DNA from: Guadua angustifolia
Taxonomy: Eukaryota > Streptophyta > Magnoliopsida > Poales > Poaceae
DNA: 64,000 bases
NCBI GenBank assembly: GCA_036346375.1
Contig: CM070501.1
Coordinates: 58,898,940 to 58,962,939, forward strand
Reading direction: 5' to 3'
This document shows positions 9,931-21,958 of this stretch, in pieces; positions within the stretch are counted from its first letter, which is position 1; each line of letters opens with the position of its first letter. The position numbers were made by a program, and so were the translations under genes. Under the pieces are notes generated by a model. It was given only the letters and a program-made list of their open reading frames with translations. It searched no databases and was not told where the DNA came from.

Positions 9931-12900
9931 TTTTCCCCTCTACTCTTTTCCCTTTTCCTCAGCCGAACGACTTCATTTCCGTCTTCTTTCCGCCATGGCC
10001 GAACCCTCCTGGAGCTCAAGCGAGATTAATTCGAGCAATAGAGCATCCCATTTCCAAATCCTTTGAGCTAGAGCATCACCACACTCTCTTGAGCTAAATC
10101 CTCAAAAAATCTCGAGCTCTTCATGCAAAATTGTGCTTGCATGTCGTGAGCCCATCTTCTCCAAAACCGGCTGGGTGGCGGCGCTCCTCGGAGCTTCTCC
10201 CTCAGTAAACTTCAAAATGGAACCTCTGTCACTCCCTCATGCTTAATCATTTACCCATTCGAGCTCTAGTGCATTGATTCTTGCTCTTCACCAGTCCGCC
10301 ATTAGCGCCGTCGCCCCTCCTCGGCTGTAGCTCGCCTCCGACCTCCTCCGACTGAATCGGTTCCACATCCGTGTGCGCCTTGCCGAGCTGCAGCTCACAC
10401 CGTCCTCTTCCCCGCCGGAAACTCACCGGAGAACCGTCTCCGGTGAAGCCCTAGGCCATCCTCTACTCCGTGTCTCTGATCGGCGGGCCCTCCTTATCAG
10501 CCACGCGAGAAGAAGTCCAGTGTCATGGTGAAAGGCGCCTTCCTCTCAAGAAAGCGTATTTTCAATTTCAAAGCATTTTCAATTCTGAAATAAATTCAAT
10601 CTTGATTATCTTGTGCAATTTTAATCAAAATTCAGTGAGATAAATTGAAATTATTCATCTAAAATCATAAAGAATCTAAATATACAAAAATACTTAATTT
10701 TGAGTCACAAAACAATTAGTAAAATTAAATTTAGGAATAAACATTATTGTGGATGTTGTTGCATTCAAAGAAATGTAATTCCAAAAATCATTAAATAAAT
10801 TTATATGTGTCCTGGAATCATAATAAACTCAAACATGTAAAAATGCTTAATTGTTGAATTAAGTTTATATTATCTCTTTTACAATCATTAATAAACCCTA
10901 GTATAGCCATTAACGAAAAACGATAGTAAAAGGCTCATAAAATGATAAAGTAATTTATAATAAGTTCCTAAAAATAGTGAGGACATATATATGTAAAAAT
11001 ATTTGGAATAAAGTTTAATTTGAATTCTTTTATCATAAAGAAATGTCAAATGTAATAATAATCAAATAGGAAACCTATTGCGTTTAAGTCAAAACAATGC
11101 AAAATCAACTTTAAAATGTTTATAGAGTTGTACCTGCTAATGTCTAAAAAATGATTTAAAGATCATGTATATTGTAGTTGCAATCGCAATATAAAGTTGG
11201 TCGATTTAGCGTTATTCATCATGGTCATTTAGACTACTTGGTAGTAGATAAAATAACTCGTCTAAATTCTAAAATCTATCAAACTAGTTTAGCAATACTC
11301 TACAAAGTTTGTTCTACCATATTCAACAAAAACATCTTAATTACAGTGTGCTTTCCATTTAAATCAAGCTAGTTTAAAACCCTTAATCGTTAATAAATGC
11401 GATTCACTTTTTGGCTGATTCCGTGAATAGTAAGCTTTAGTTGCCACATAAGCTTTTTTGTCAAAGTGTATAATATCTTGTCCAAACCTTAAAACTTGTG
11501 CAACTAGTTTAGTAGTGTTCTTTAAAGTATAGCCTACCCAAACATGAAAAGATAATCTCATTTTGCTAAGGTTTGCATATTAATCCTGTAGGTTAAATAA
11601 CCTTAAATGTTCATATTCAGGAATTCAGTAAAAAGAATTATTGGGCTTTAATTGCAATCGGGAAATTAGTAGTTATGAAGTTTGTATCACCAGAACCTTC
11701 CCAAATATCATGTAAATTAGGCCAGTAGCCTAAATCAGTAGATCTAGCTTGCGTAAAACTAATTCTACGCGAAATCAATTAAAGATAAAGAACTAATCAT
11801 TCATAGTCTAGTGTGATCATTTAAGCCTTTTCGGTAGCCTATATAGTATCTCGTCTAAGCACAAATTATGTAACTAATAGCCCAGAAATGAACCTTAGGA
11901 TTTAATCTGCAATAATCGAGAAAATATTCTTATTTTATCTTGCTTTGAATCTGAATCCTAATAGAGCAAAACTCTTAACTAATAAGGTTGCTAAAAGCAT
12001 ATTATGAATAGTAAAAATCAATGAACTTTGTAACTAGTGCTTAATTCTATTAATCCAAACAATTTTTGCATCTTGAATTCATAAAATAAGATTAATAAAT
12101 TAATAAAAGAGCAACCCTATTTCTTGTGAAAAGTTTTATTTGTTCTTACTATCTACTTTCTTTTTGCCCTTAATGAAGTCTTTTATTTGCTGTATTTTCC
12201 ATTGATCGACGTGTAGAACCCGACGCTGTTGATCCCGTCATCGTCTCTGTCATCTTTGATTTTCGTCGTCATCGTAAAATGACAAATAAGCAAGGCAAGC
12301 ACCTCCTTTGATCATGTTGATCCTAGTATTTAATTTTCATTGTTTTACTAAACCAATTTATGCATGCGGTTACTTTATGTAAATTTGCTATATTGTGGTA
12401 CTGGTAGTTATACCTGTTGCCTCATTAATCTTCTTTGATAATTATGGACATGTGAACCTTGATAACCATAGATTGAGGATAGGCATTACTTAATGTCATC
12501 ATGGGTATATGCGTTCATATTATTCATGCTTAGCTATGCTTTAGAGCCCGCAATGTACATGATCAAATCAATATTTGTTTCCTGAAAACCTTGGAAATGG
12601 CACTGTTGGTTGCTGGTATTTTGATTAAAAACCCAAAATAAAACTATGGTTTTGATGCGGGCGATTATTGGCAATAGCCGGATATACCAAAGGAATTGCA
12701 CGTAGTGTAGGGGGAGATTATTGCCCGTGTCGGATTAAGGACCGAACATCGTGTTGTATGATCCAAGAAAAACCGTACAAACCACAAGTGTTGGGATGGG
12801 GCAGCCTTAAACCGATTAAGTTACCTGGTTTAACTTTGCATTTATGGTAGGCGGGAGCTAGCACAGGCATTCCCTTCTGGGTCTGCTTGCAGGGGTTTCC

Positions 12901-12961
12901 ATTTTCCAATGTAACGACTACGCCATACTATGGGAGAATTTCATCATTTCTATGCTCTGAG
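9931..12961 (+). repeat. tandem duplication unit 1 within LTR A
   Basis: The unit starts TTTTCCCCTCTACTC and ends at GCTCTGAG next to the second unit. It matches 12962-16000 almost base for base over about 3.03 kb. Differences are mainly one- to few-base indels (for example CAAGCG versus CAAGCCG near 10019, and CC versus CCC near 10058). The junction shares AGTT between the end of the unit and the sequence before its start. Confidence 0.85.
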
Positions 12962-15900
12962 TTTTCCCCTCTACTCTTTTCCCTTTTCCTCAGCCGAACG
13001 ACTTCATTTCCGTCTTCTTTCCGCCATGGCCGAACCCTCCTGGAGCTCAAGCCGAGATTAATTCGAGCAATAGAGCATCCCATTTCCAAATCCCTTTGAG
13101 CTAGAGCATCACCACACTCTACTGAGCTAAATCCCTCAAAAAAATCTCGAGCTCTTCATGCGAAATTGTGCCGCCGTCGTGAGCCCATCTTCTCCAAAAC
13201 CGGCGCTCGGTGGCAGCGCTCCTCGGAGCTTCTCCCTTCTAGTAAACTTCAAAAATGGAACCTCTGTCACTCCCTCATGCTTAATCATTTACCCATTCGA
13301 GCTCTAGTGCATTGATTCTTGCTCTTCACCAGTCCGCCATTAGCGCCGTCGCCCCTCCTCGGCTGTAGCTCGCCTCCGACCTCCTCTGACTGAATCGGTT
13401 CCACATCCATGTGCGCCTTGCCGAGCTGCAGCTCACACCGTCCTCTTCCCCACCGGAAATTCGCCGGAGAACCGTCGCCGGTGAAGCCCTAGGCCATCCT
13501 CTGCTCGGTGTCTCTGATCGGCGGGCCCTCCTTATCAGCCACGCGAGAAGAAGTCCAGTGTCATGGTGAAAGGCGCCTTCCTCTCAAGAAAGCGTATTTT
13601 CAATTTCAAAGCATTTTCAATTCTGAAATAAATTCAATCTTGATTATCTTGTGCAATTTTAATCAAAATTCAGTGAGATAAATTGAAATTATTCATCTAA
13701 AATCATAAAGAATCTAAATATACAAAAATACTTAATTTTGAGTCACAAAACAATTAGTAAAATTAAATTTAGGAATAAACATTATTGTGGATGTTGTTGC
13801 ATTCAAAGAAATGTAATTCCAAAAATCATTAAATAAATTTATATGTGTCCTGGAATCATAATAAACTCAAACATGTAAAAATGCTTAATTGTTGAATTAA
13901 GTTTATATTATCTGTTTTACAATCATTAATAAACCCTAGTATAGCCATTAACGAAAACGATAGTAAAAAGGCTCATAAAATGATAAAGTAATTTATAATA
14001 AGTTCCTAAAAATAGTGAGGACATATATATGTAAAAATATTTGGAATAAAGTTTAATTTGAATTCTTTTATCATAAAGAAATGTCAAATGTAATAATAAT
14101 CAAATAGGAAACCTATTGCAGTTTAAGTCAAAACAATGCAAAATCAACTTTAAAATGTTTATAGAGTTGTACCCTGCTAATGTCTAAAAAAATGATTTAA
14201 AGATCATGTATATTGTAGTTGCAATCGCAATATAAAGTTGGTCGATTTAGCGTTATTCATCATGGTCATTTAGACTACTTCAGCCGTAGATAAAATAACT
14301 CGTCTAAATTCTAAAATCTATCAAACTAGTTTAGCAATACTCTACAAAGTTTGTTCTACCATATTCAACAAAAACATCTTAATTACAGTGTGCTTTCCAT
14401 TTAAATCAAGCTAGTTTAAAACCCTTAATCGTTAATCGTGCGATTCACTTTTTGGCTGATTCCGTGAATAGTAAGCTTTAGTTGCCACATAAGCTTTTTT
14501 GTCAAAGTGTATAATATCTTGTCCAAACCTTAAAACTTGTGCAACTAGTTTAGTAGTGTTCTTTAAAGTATAGCCTACCCAAACATGAAAAGATAATCTC
14601 ATTTTGCTAAGGTTTGCATATTAATCCTGTAGGTTAAATAACCTTAAATGTTCATATTCAGGAATTCCGTAAAAAGAATTATTGGGCTTTAATTGCAATC
14701 GGGAAATTAGTAGTTATGAAGTTTGTATCACCAGAACCTTCCCAAATATCATGTAAATTAGGCCAGTAGCCTAAATCAGTAGATCTAGCTTGCGTAAAAC
14801 TAATTCTACGCGAAATCAATTAAAGATAAAGAACTAATCATTCATAGTCTAGTGTGATCATTTAAGCCTTTTCGGTAGCCTATATAGTATCTCGTCTAAG
14901 CATAAATTATGTAACTAATAGCCCAGAAATGAACCTTAGGATTTAATCTGCAATAATCGAGAAAATATTCTTATTTTATCTTACTTTGAATCTGAATCCT
15001 AATAGAGCAAAACTCTTAACTAATAAGGTTGCTAAAAGCATATTATGAATAGTAAAAATCAATGAACTTTGTAACTAGTGCTTAATTCTATTAATCCAAA
15101 CAATTTTTGCATCTTGAATTCATAAAATAAGATTAATAAATTAATAAAAGAGCAACCCTATTTCTTGTGAAAGGTTTTATTTGTTCTTACTATCTACTTT
15201 CTTTTTGCCCTTAATGAAGGCTTTTATTTGCTGTATTTTCCATTGATCGACGTGTAGAACCCGATATTTGTTGATCCCGTCATCGTCTCTGTCATCTTCA
15301 ATTTTCGTCGTCATCGTAAACGACAAATAAGCAAGGCATGCACCTCCTTTGATCATGTTGATCCTAGTATTTAATTTTCATTGTTTTACTAAACCAATTT
15401 ATGCATGCGGTTACTTTATGTAAATTTGCTATATTGTGGTACTGGTAGTTATACCTGTTGCCTCATTAACCTTCTTTGATAATTATGGACATGTGAACCT
15501 TGATAACCATAGATTGAGGATAGGCATTACTTAATGTCATCATGGGTATATCGTTCATATTATTCATGCTTAGCTATGCTTTAGAGCCGCAATGTACATG
15601 ATCAAATCAATATTTATTTCACGAAAACCTTGGAAATAGCTTTGTTGGTTCTTTGGTATTTTGATTAAAACCCAAAATAAAACTATGGTTTTGATGCGGC
15701 GATTATTGGCAATAGCCGGATATACCAAAGGAATTGCACGTAGTGTAGGGGGAGATTATTGCCCGTGTCAGATTAAGGACCGAACATCGTGTTGTATGAT
15801 CCAAGAAAAACCGTACAAACCACAAGTATTGGGATGGGGCAGCCTTAAACCGATTAAGTTACCTGGTTTAACTTTGCATTTATGGTAGGCGGGAGCTAGC

Positions 15901-16000
15901 ACAGGCATTCCCTTCTGGGTCTGCTTGCAGGGGTTTCCATTTTCCAATGTAACGACTACGCCATACTATGGGAGAATTTCATCATTTCTATGCTCTGAGT
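12962..16000 (+). repeat. tandem duplication unit 2 within LTR A
   Basis: Second copy of the 3-kb unit, offset by 3031 bp at its start and 3038 bp at its end. It continues at GCTCTGAGTT into the single-copy LTR end (CTCCGGCCATAG). The inverted relative near 30085-30115 shows the same uninterrupted continuation, so this right junction is ancestral and the 12961/12962 junction is derived. Confidence 0.85.
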
Positions 16001-16165
16001 TCTCCGGCCATAGTATGGATCAACGTCCCGGGCTGGTGCAAAGTTAACCCAGGGACCACCGCGCTTTACTTTACCTGGGTTAACGTCTCTGGCCACCGCG
16101 CTTACGATGGATGTGAAGCGTGTGGCAAAAAGAAAAGGTCATGTCTTGTGGGTACAGTTGTACAC

Positions 16166-16175
16166 CTCTGCAGAG
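16166..16175 (+). other. conserved CTCTGCAGAG palindrome in LTR A
   Basis: A perfect 10-bp palindrome is embedded in a block also found in LTR family B: ACCTCTGCAGAGTTTAAA here and ACTCTGCAGAG at 40868-40877 read in reverse. Flanks GGGTACAGTTGTACA and GATTAGCCGTACC are conserved too. It lies in the predicted transcribed leader, 714 bp before the LTR end. Confidence 0.6.
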
Positions 16176-16528
16176 TTTAAATCTAATCGATTAGCCGTAC
16201 CCGCGGTCATGGGTGTCTTGGCGAACTGATGCGAGTTAGATGTTTTATTATTTTTTCAAAAGGGTTGGTTTCATTTGTTTTGCAACTGTGCTTTATGTCG
16301 AAGGGCTGATATTGATGGTTTTCAGGATTTGATGATTCGTCGCTCACGTCATGGAGGACTGTGAGTGCTATTTATGCTTTACTTAATTGTTATCAATTAA
16401 TCTTGCTCTTGTAAATTCCGTTTGCAAATAACTTGATTTACAAATGCAAATTCGCTTTATGCAAATTAACTGTAGTAGCCTCCTTTGAAATGGCCTGCAT
16501 ATATTATAGGTTTTGCTAAAGTCTTGCG

Positions 16529-16544
16529 GAGTACGAAAGTACTC
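16529..16544 (+). other. conserved stem-loop GAGTAC-GAAA-GTACTC in LTR A
   Basis: A perfect six-pair stem is closed by GAAA, a GNRA-type tetraloop, and is followed by ACCCTTGCTTATTC. LTR family B has a stem-loop at the matching place with a different stem (GAGTATG/CATACTC) and the same downstream ACCCT...GCTTATTC. Confidence 0.6.
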
Positions 16545-16889
16545 ACCCTTGCTTATTCGTTGTTTTTAGGTGTTAAGCTAGTGAAGCTTCGAAGGTTTGT
16601 TTTCGTCGCAGGTTGCGGGATTCTTTTTGAAGCGATCTTTTCTAAGGATTTATGCCTGGTCAGTTGCCTGCGGGATTGGATGGGTACACTACAAGGCTTT
16701 GCTTCTTTTGCTGCTATATTCTCTGAGTTGTAAGATTTATGTATTTATTAGTTTCCGCTTAATTAATATAATATATGGTTGTGATTCCAATTGTTGAAAT
16801 GTGCGTACTAGCTCTTGATCCGAGGACTAATCTTGCAAGCACATTAGATTTCCATTTTTGCATTCTGTGTAAAAATGGGGGTCGTTACA

Positions 16890-17755
16890 GCTTGGTATCA
16901 GAGCTATACTGACCGTAGGATAAACCTTAGATAGAATGGCCGCTAGTGTTAGAATAAGCAAATTCAAAAGCTTATTTTCAAAAGATACTCTATTTGCAAA
17001 ATGTAGGCTTTGCTATTCTTTTCCTCATCCTTAAGATCCTATTCTTACCCCTACATTTATCTTGATTTGTAAATAAATTCCCCTTATCTCAAGAAGAAAA
17101 TTTCGCCAGTGGTTTATCTTCGCTATTGCTTCTGAAGGTGTTCGAGACTTGTCACTACCATGCTTCATGCCAACCGATGAAGACTACAATATCTACGCCA
17201 ACCATCTCAAGAAAGCATACAACGCTTCGCTAACCTCGACAAAGCAAAAGTAAAGCTCGAAGGCTCTACTTCATGAAGAGACAGCCTCACTCAATAGTAA
17301 AAGAGTAGAAGATTAGAATATATATTAGGATCTACCATAAGATAAGAACCCATACGCGTAGCATATTATTTCGCTCTAGTTATACAGAGCAATTTATGTT
17401 GTCGTTAGGTCTCGCTACTTGAAGTTGGTTTTTATTTTGAATGTCGGGACTGATTTATATGTGGGAACTTAACCACTAAGGTTAAAGTTTCATAATAAAT
17501 TGTCCTCATGTATGAATATGGAAAACTCAACCCATAGGATGAATAAGAAATCGTGAAATAGCTTATCTCATCTTTCTATAAAATTTTATACAAACTTATC
17601 CCTTCTTTCTGTATAACTTCTCATATGTGTAACCATTATGGACATTAACCATTCACGAAATTAAACCACATTAAGATTAGTAATACAGTCTCCATTACCA
17701 CTCTTAGCTTTGCTTGAAATCACACCATTCATATATAAACCTAACTGCTCTTTAT
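16890..17755 (+). mobile_element. decayed internal region of the family A element
   Basis: The text after the primer site (AGGATAAACCTTAGATAGAATGGCC and on) has an inverted relative in the family B element at about 46680-47230. For example, the TAGAACC/GGTTCT, GAGCGGAATAATATGC and ACTTAACC...TTAAAGTTTCA blocks recur. No intact gag is seen. Similarity fades near 17755, where the retroelement is apparently truncated. Confidence 0.5.
16893..16904 (+). other. primer binding site, initiator-Met tRNA type
   Basis: TGGTATCAGAGC lies three bases after the LTR end. This is the well-known plant retrotransposon primer site, complementary to the 3' end of initiator methionine tRNA. It fixes the LTR boundary and the + orientation. 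Confidence 0.8.
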
Positions 17756-17759
17756 CATG

Positions 17760-19220
17760 TGAGGTGGGGTGATCTAAGGTAGGGAAGAGGGATTGTATTT
17801 GCCGCACTCCTTGATTCGTGATTTCACTTATAGCAACTCCCTCCTCATCCTCTTCTTCATCGCAGTAGCAGCAGCAGGAAGCTCCATCGTCGAGATCACC
17901 ATGGCAGCCGAGCCGGAGCAGGCTCTACCCGTGGCGGCGCAACAGGCTCTACTCTTGGGTTCTTGGTTCTGAAAATCAACTGAAAAATGAAATATCGACT
18001 CACTATCTAGTGTTTTTTGGTAAAATTTCTGTTACTGGTAGTTGTTGCAAATTAATCTATGTTGCAGATGTGAATTTTTCAAAGCCGGTAATATTTCTAA
18101 TGCATTAGTTTTTCTCTGTATGAGCAGTATGTCAAAATGAGGAATGTGTTATCTGAACATCAAATCTTGTTGACTGCAAAAAAAGGTTGGAGATGCAATG
18201 CTTTCTAGCAAAGAATTGGAAGGGAAAAATAGTCAGGTGGCAGCCATAATCTTAGACTTCTCACAATAAGATGATAGAAGTCATTTGTTTTAACCAGAAT
18301 GGTCGAATGGACCTGTCCACATTTTTTAGAGTTGGTCCTAACTGTGATATGGTCTCGTGGATAATGAACTTCATTTTGTCTCTTCTAGACCATTTACAAG
18401 CAAAACTGCTCGCCAGTTACATCATCTTTATTGTGGTTTTGCAGCCTTATTCCATTTAGAATTGTAGTGTGTGGTAATCCCCTTTAATGCGCAACACCCT
18501 AATTGGGATGTAGAGTTCCACGATTTAGCTTGTATATTCCAGAAATTGTGAAAGATTTTGCCTTTGCAGGCATATTATTGTGATGACCATGGCATGCGCT
18601 CAATGCAGGTAGCTACACAGATCCGCTTCAGTGCATTATGCCACTTGTCTAACTCTTTCCCTTTTGCTTTTTTTGCTTCAGTGCCACCATGGCATGCGCT
18701 CAATGCAGGTAGCTAAATGGCTGCAGTCACAGGTAATTGAAGTAGTCATAACAGCTCCCTCTGATCAAGTTTCATGCGTGGAGTAACTGTGTAATGGTTG
18801 TAACAGCTCCCTCTGATCAAGTTTCATCGTTTTGCAGGGATTCAGAAACGTTTACAATGTTGCGGGCGGAATTCATTTTTTCCAAATGAAACAAAAACCA
18901 TGTTCAGCACTTAATGGTAGGATTTCGCAATGGTTTTGCGTTGATGGAAGAATTCAGAGCTAAATTTTCCTTCCCACGCTGCATCTTTTATTAGAGTTGT
19001 TCTTCAGATATTGTATACATACATATTTCAGTCTGGTTAGATGGTTAACTGCATTAGATGGTCTGTGAATGAAATGAAGATCAAAAGGATTAAAGTTCTA
19101 TTGCCAATTCAGAAGATGATGGAGTCATAAATTTCTTCATTTAAAGATTCCCATTATAATACATATAAAATATAAATTAGTATATAATTGAAACACTACT
19201 GAATTACACCCTTCCATAAC
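17760..19220. other. unassigned region with short direct repeats
   Basis: No supported gene. A GC-rich leader-like piece with an ATG at 17900 opens only about 24 codons. Two short direct duplications are visible: CCATGGCATGCGCTCAATGC at 18588 and again about 100 bp on near 18688, and TAACAGCTCCCTCTGATCAA near 18749 and again near 18803. It may be the non-coding flank of the Harbinger element or a decayed gene fragment. Confidence 0.4.
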
Positions 19221-20493
19221 GTTGCTATAAGTGCTCTACTAGATTGTCTTGAAACTGGTAGTGAGTTTCCCTGTTCCAAATGTAATGATGAGTTTGAATA
19301 AACTCAAAGAGTTCAGGTGCATGTTCGTGTGACACCGAAACTGTTTTTCCCATTCTTTCGTAATTGTAGTCAAGTGGTCTTCCATCCCGCTCATCTTCAA
19401 CTATCATGTCATGCATGATGACATATGTTGTTATGATATCTTTTTAGTGTTTGTTGATCTTAGAAACATGCTAGTCCTCGAACAATTGCAAAACGAGAAT
19501 GCATAACTTTAAAAGCTCGTTCCACATCCTTCATAACTGCCTCTTGAGCTTGGGTAAAATATTTCTTCTTATTCCCTTAGGGAGCTGGTATTGTCTTCAC
19601 AAATGTTGCCCATGCAGGATATATTCCATCTGCAAAATAGTACCCCATTGTGTAATTATGACCATTGATAGTATAACTCATTTCCGACGCTTGTCCTTGT
19701 GCTAACTTTGCGAAGAGAGATGAACGGTGAAGAACATTAATATCATTGTGAGATCCTGGTAAACCAAAAAAGACATGCCAAATCCATAGATCTTATGAAG
19801 CAACAGCTTCTAGAATTATTGTTGGCTTGTGTACATGCCCAGTATGCAATCCTTGCCATATTGTAGGGCAATTTTTTCACCTCCAGTGCATGTAATCTAT
19901 GCTTCCTAGCATTCCAGGAAAACCTCTTTCCTCACCAATTGGAAGTAATTTTGCAGTATCGTTCTCATTTAGAGATCTCAAATACTCATCTTCAAAGAGG
20001 ACAATAATAGCTCGCACAAACCTTTTAAGACTCTATGGCAGTACTTTCTGCAATCCGTAGATAATCATCAATAGCATCTGCTAGTACTCCATAAGCTATC
20101 ATTCAGAAAGCTGCAGTTACCTCCTGTAAAAAAGATAACCCGATAATTCCAACACAATTCCTTTTTTGAACAAAACAGTCATCATGGGCTTCTATAGCAT
20201 GCAATCTGCGAAGAAATAGAGAACGACTCATTCTAATCCTGCGCCGAAAAGAAGAATGAGCCATAGACAAGATGATCAACCAAAATACAAAGAAATAAAA
20301 TATTTCTCATTGTTAACCCGCGATGAAAGAAGGTTGGGCCGTAGACTGGAGGATCAACAAAATAGTCTCGGTATAGCTTGGCATGTCCTTCCTCTCTATT
20401 GCAATATATGTATTGATGGTTAAAAATAGAACCCCCATGACGTTGAGCATTCACACACTCATCTTGCTCCTGTGCTAGGTATGCTACTGTAAG

Positions 20494-21958
20494 TAGGGGT
20501 GAAAACGGGTCGGATACGGTCGAGTAGTAGGTCATCCTGTATCCTACCCTAATTATTTTTTTTCGGATACGAGTACGGGTACGGGCAGTGGAAAATCGGG
20601 TAGGATACAGATACAGATATTGGGTATTTATGAATGGGTAGAAAACAGATACCGGATGTTATACGGACGGGTATAATATGGATAACGGGTATTTAGTCGA
20701 ATAGTATGCAACCTAACTAGGATCAAAGTATATGATAAAAATAACTTAACTAACACACATGGTCCAATTATCACACATAATTCAACACATAAAGAAAAAT
20801 TAAGATATAAGTCAATACATAGAGTTGAATAAACACACGTACTTCAACATAGAGTCTAATTAATATATAATCTAACACATAGAGTCTAATAAACACACAT
20901 AGTCCATCATAAAGTCTAATTAATACATAATTCAACATATAAAGGCTAACAAACATGCATAGTTCAACATAAAATCCAATTAATACATGTAGTCCAACAC
21001 AGAGAGTGCAATTCACACATAGACTTCGGCACATATAGAGTTCAATTCAAACTCATAGTTCAACATATAGAGTACAATTAACAAACGAAATAAAGTTCAT
21101 CATGCGTGCATGAAGGTCTCAATTCTTAAGTTTCAACATCGTCCTTCATCCCCATAGCATTTATATCTTCAATTAAGGTTTCTATTTTACCCTTTGAATC
21201 TGAAATTGATAAACAACAAATTAGTAATTATGAACAAAGATATATACATAATACATAAAGAAAGCCACATAAGTAAGATAATAATTTACCATTTCATAAA
21301 GCAATCATCCAATCTTTTGTACAAACTAAGGTCTTAACAATTTTAGCATCAAGACGATTACGAAATGGATCAGTAACACGTCCACCGACGCTAAATGCCG
21401 ACTCATGTGTTGATCCTTACATAGCTAGAGGATTGATCTCATAGCTTCTCGGTTTATATGTAAATGTGTTTTGTAAAATTGTGTTGATCATCACATGGCT
21501 TAATATTGGATCTTATTGACTCTTGCTAGTTTGTAGTCACGGTTTTGATCAAGTCTTTGTGAAGGATGTCGAAAATCAGATTTTAGGCTTGAGTGACTAT
21601 ATTAGAGTCTATATTTTTATGATATTTAAAAATATCTATGGTTGCTTCAATCTTGAAAATAGGTGGAGATTGTAGCCCTCTTGACAAGTTTCGCATAGAG
21701 TCCAAGATCACCTAAATCGGAGTTCGGAATAAAAAGTTATGATCGTTTGAGCTGAGAGCCGGGAGTGAGTTTCACTGGGTACCTGGTGAAAATTACCCGC
21801 TGTGTACTCGTATCCAACCCGTTTTCGTCGGGTATATTCTATCTTGTATCCGAACAAAAATTATCCGGTTAGTACACGAACCCATACTCGCAATGTCGGA
21901 TAAATTTATCCTGGATACTGATACGGGTTGGGTATTACCCGACCCATTTTCACCCCTG
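20494..21958 (-). mobile_element. hAT element (1465 bp) with perfect 8-bp target duplication
   Basis: The ends are TAGGGGTGAAAACGGGTCGG on the left and, in reverse, CAGGGGTGAAAATGGGTCGG on the right, a hAT-like terminal inverted repeat. ACTGTAAG occurs directly outside both ends (20486-20493 and 21959-21966), the 8-bp duplication expected of hAT. Inside, on the minus strand at about 21300-21420, STHESAFSVGGRVTDPFRN followed by TLVCTKDWM matches the hAT C-terminal dimerisation region. The rest of the transposase is missing, so this is a deletion derivative. It sits inside the Harbinger transposase frame. Confidence 0.88.
20750..21085. repeat. tandem repeats inside the hAT element
   Basis: Imperfect units with the theme CACATAGAGTCTAATTAATACATAATTCAA repeat with a period near 30 bp, grouped in longer units. 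They explain a periodic Leu/Tyr/Val-rich open frame on the minus strand, which I do not regard as a gene. Confidence 0.7.

Larger units (their letters stand above)
8789..16889 (+). mobile_element. very long LTR of a Ty3/gypsy-type element (family A), internally duplicated
   Basis: The LTR begins TGTAACATCC and ends GTCGTTACA, so the ends form a TGTAAC...GTTACA inverted repeat, and a tRNA-iMet-like primer site follows at once. Its 8.1 kb is explained by a 3-kb tandem duplication (9931-12961 and 12962-16000). Without it the LTR would be about 5.1 kb, still very long. A single-copy inverted relative lies at 29212-31254. A TATA box sits at 9893. No long ORF is present, and the short open frames at 12668-12850 and 15661-15888 are the same non-coding text repeated. 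No 3' LTR is in the window, so the element is incomplete. Confidence 0.75.

Noticed and set aside
12668..12850. Short ORF conserved at 12668-12850, 15661-15888 and in reverse near 30200
   Set aside because: Conservation follows from LTR duplication; length and composition do not suggest a protein.
20771..21034. Minus-strand ORF with periodic Leu/Tyr/Val/Cys residues
   Set aside because: It is a translation of the tandem repeat inside the hAT element; no domain and no start context.
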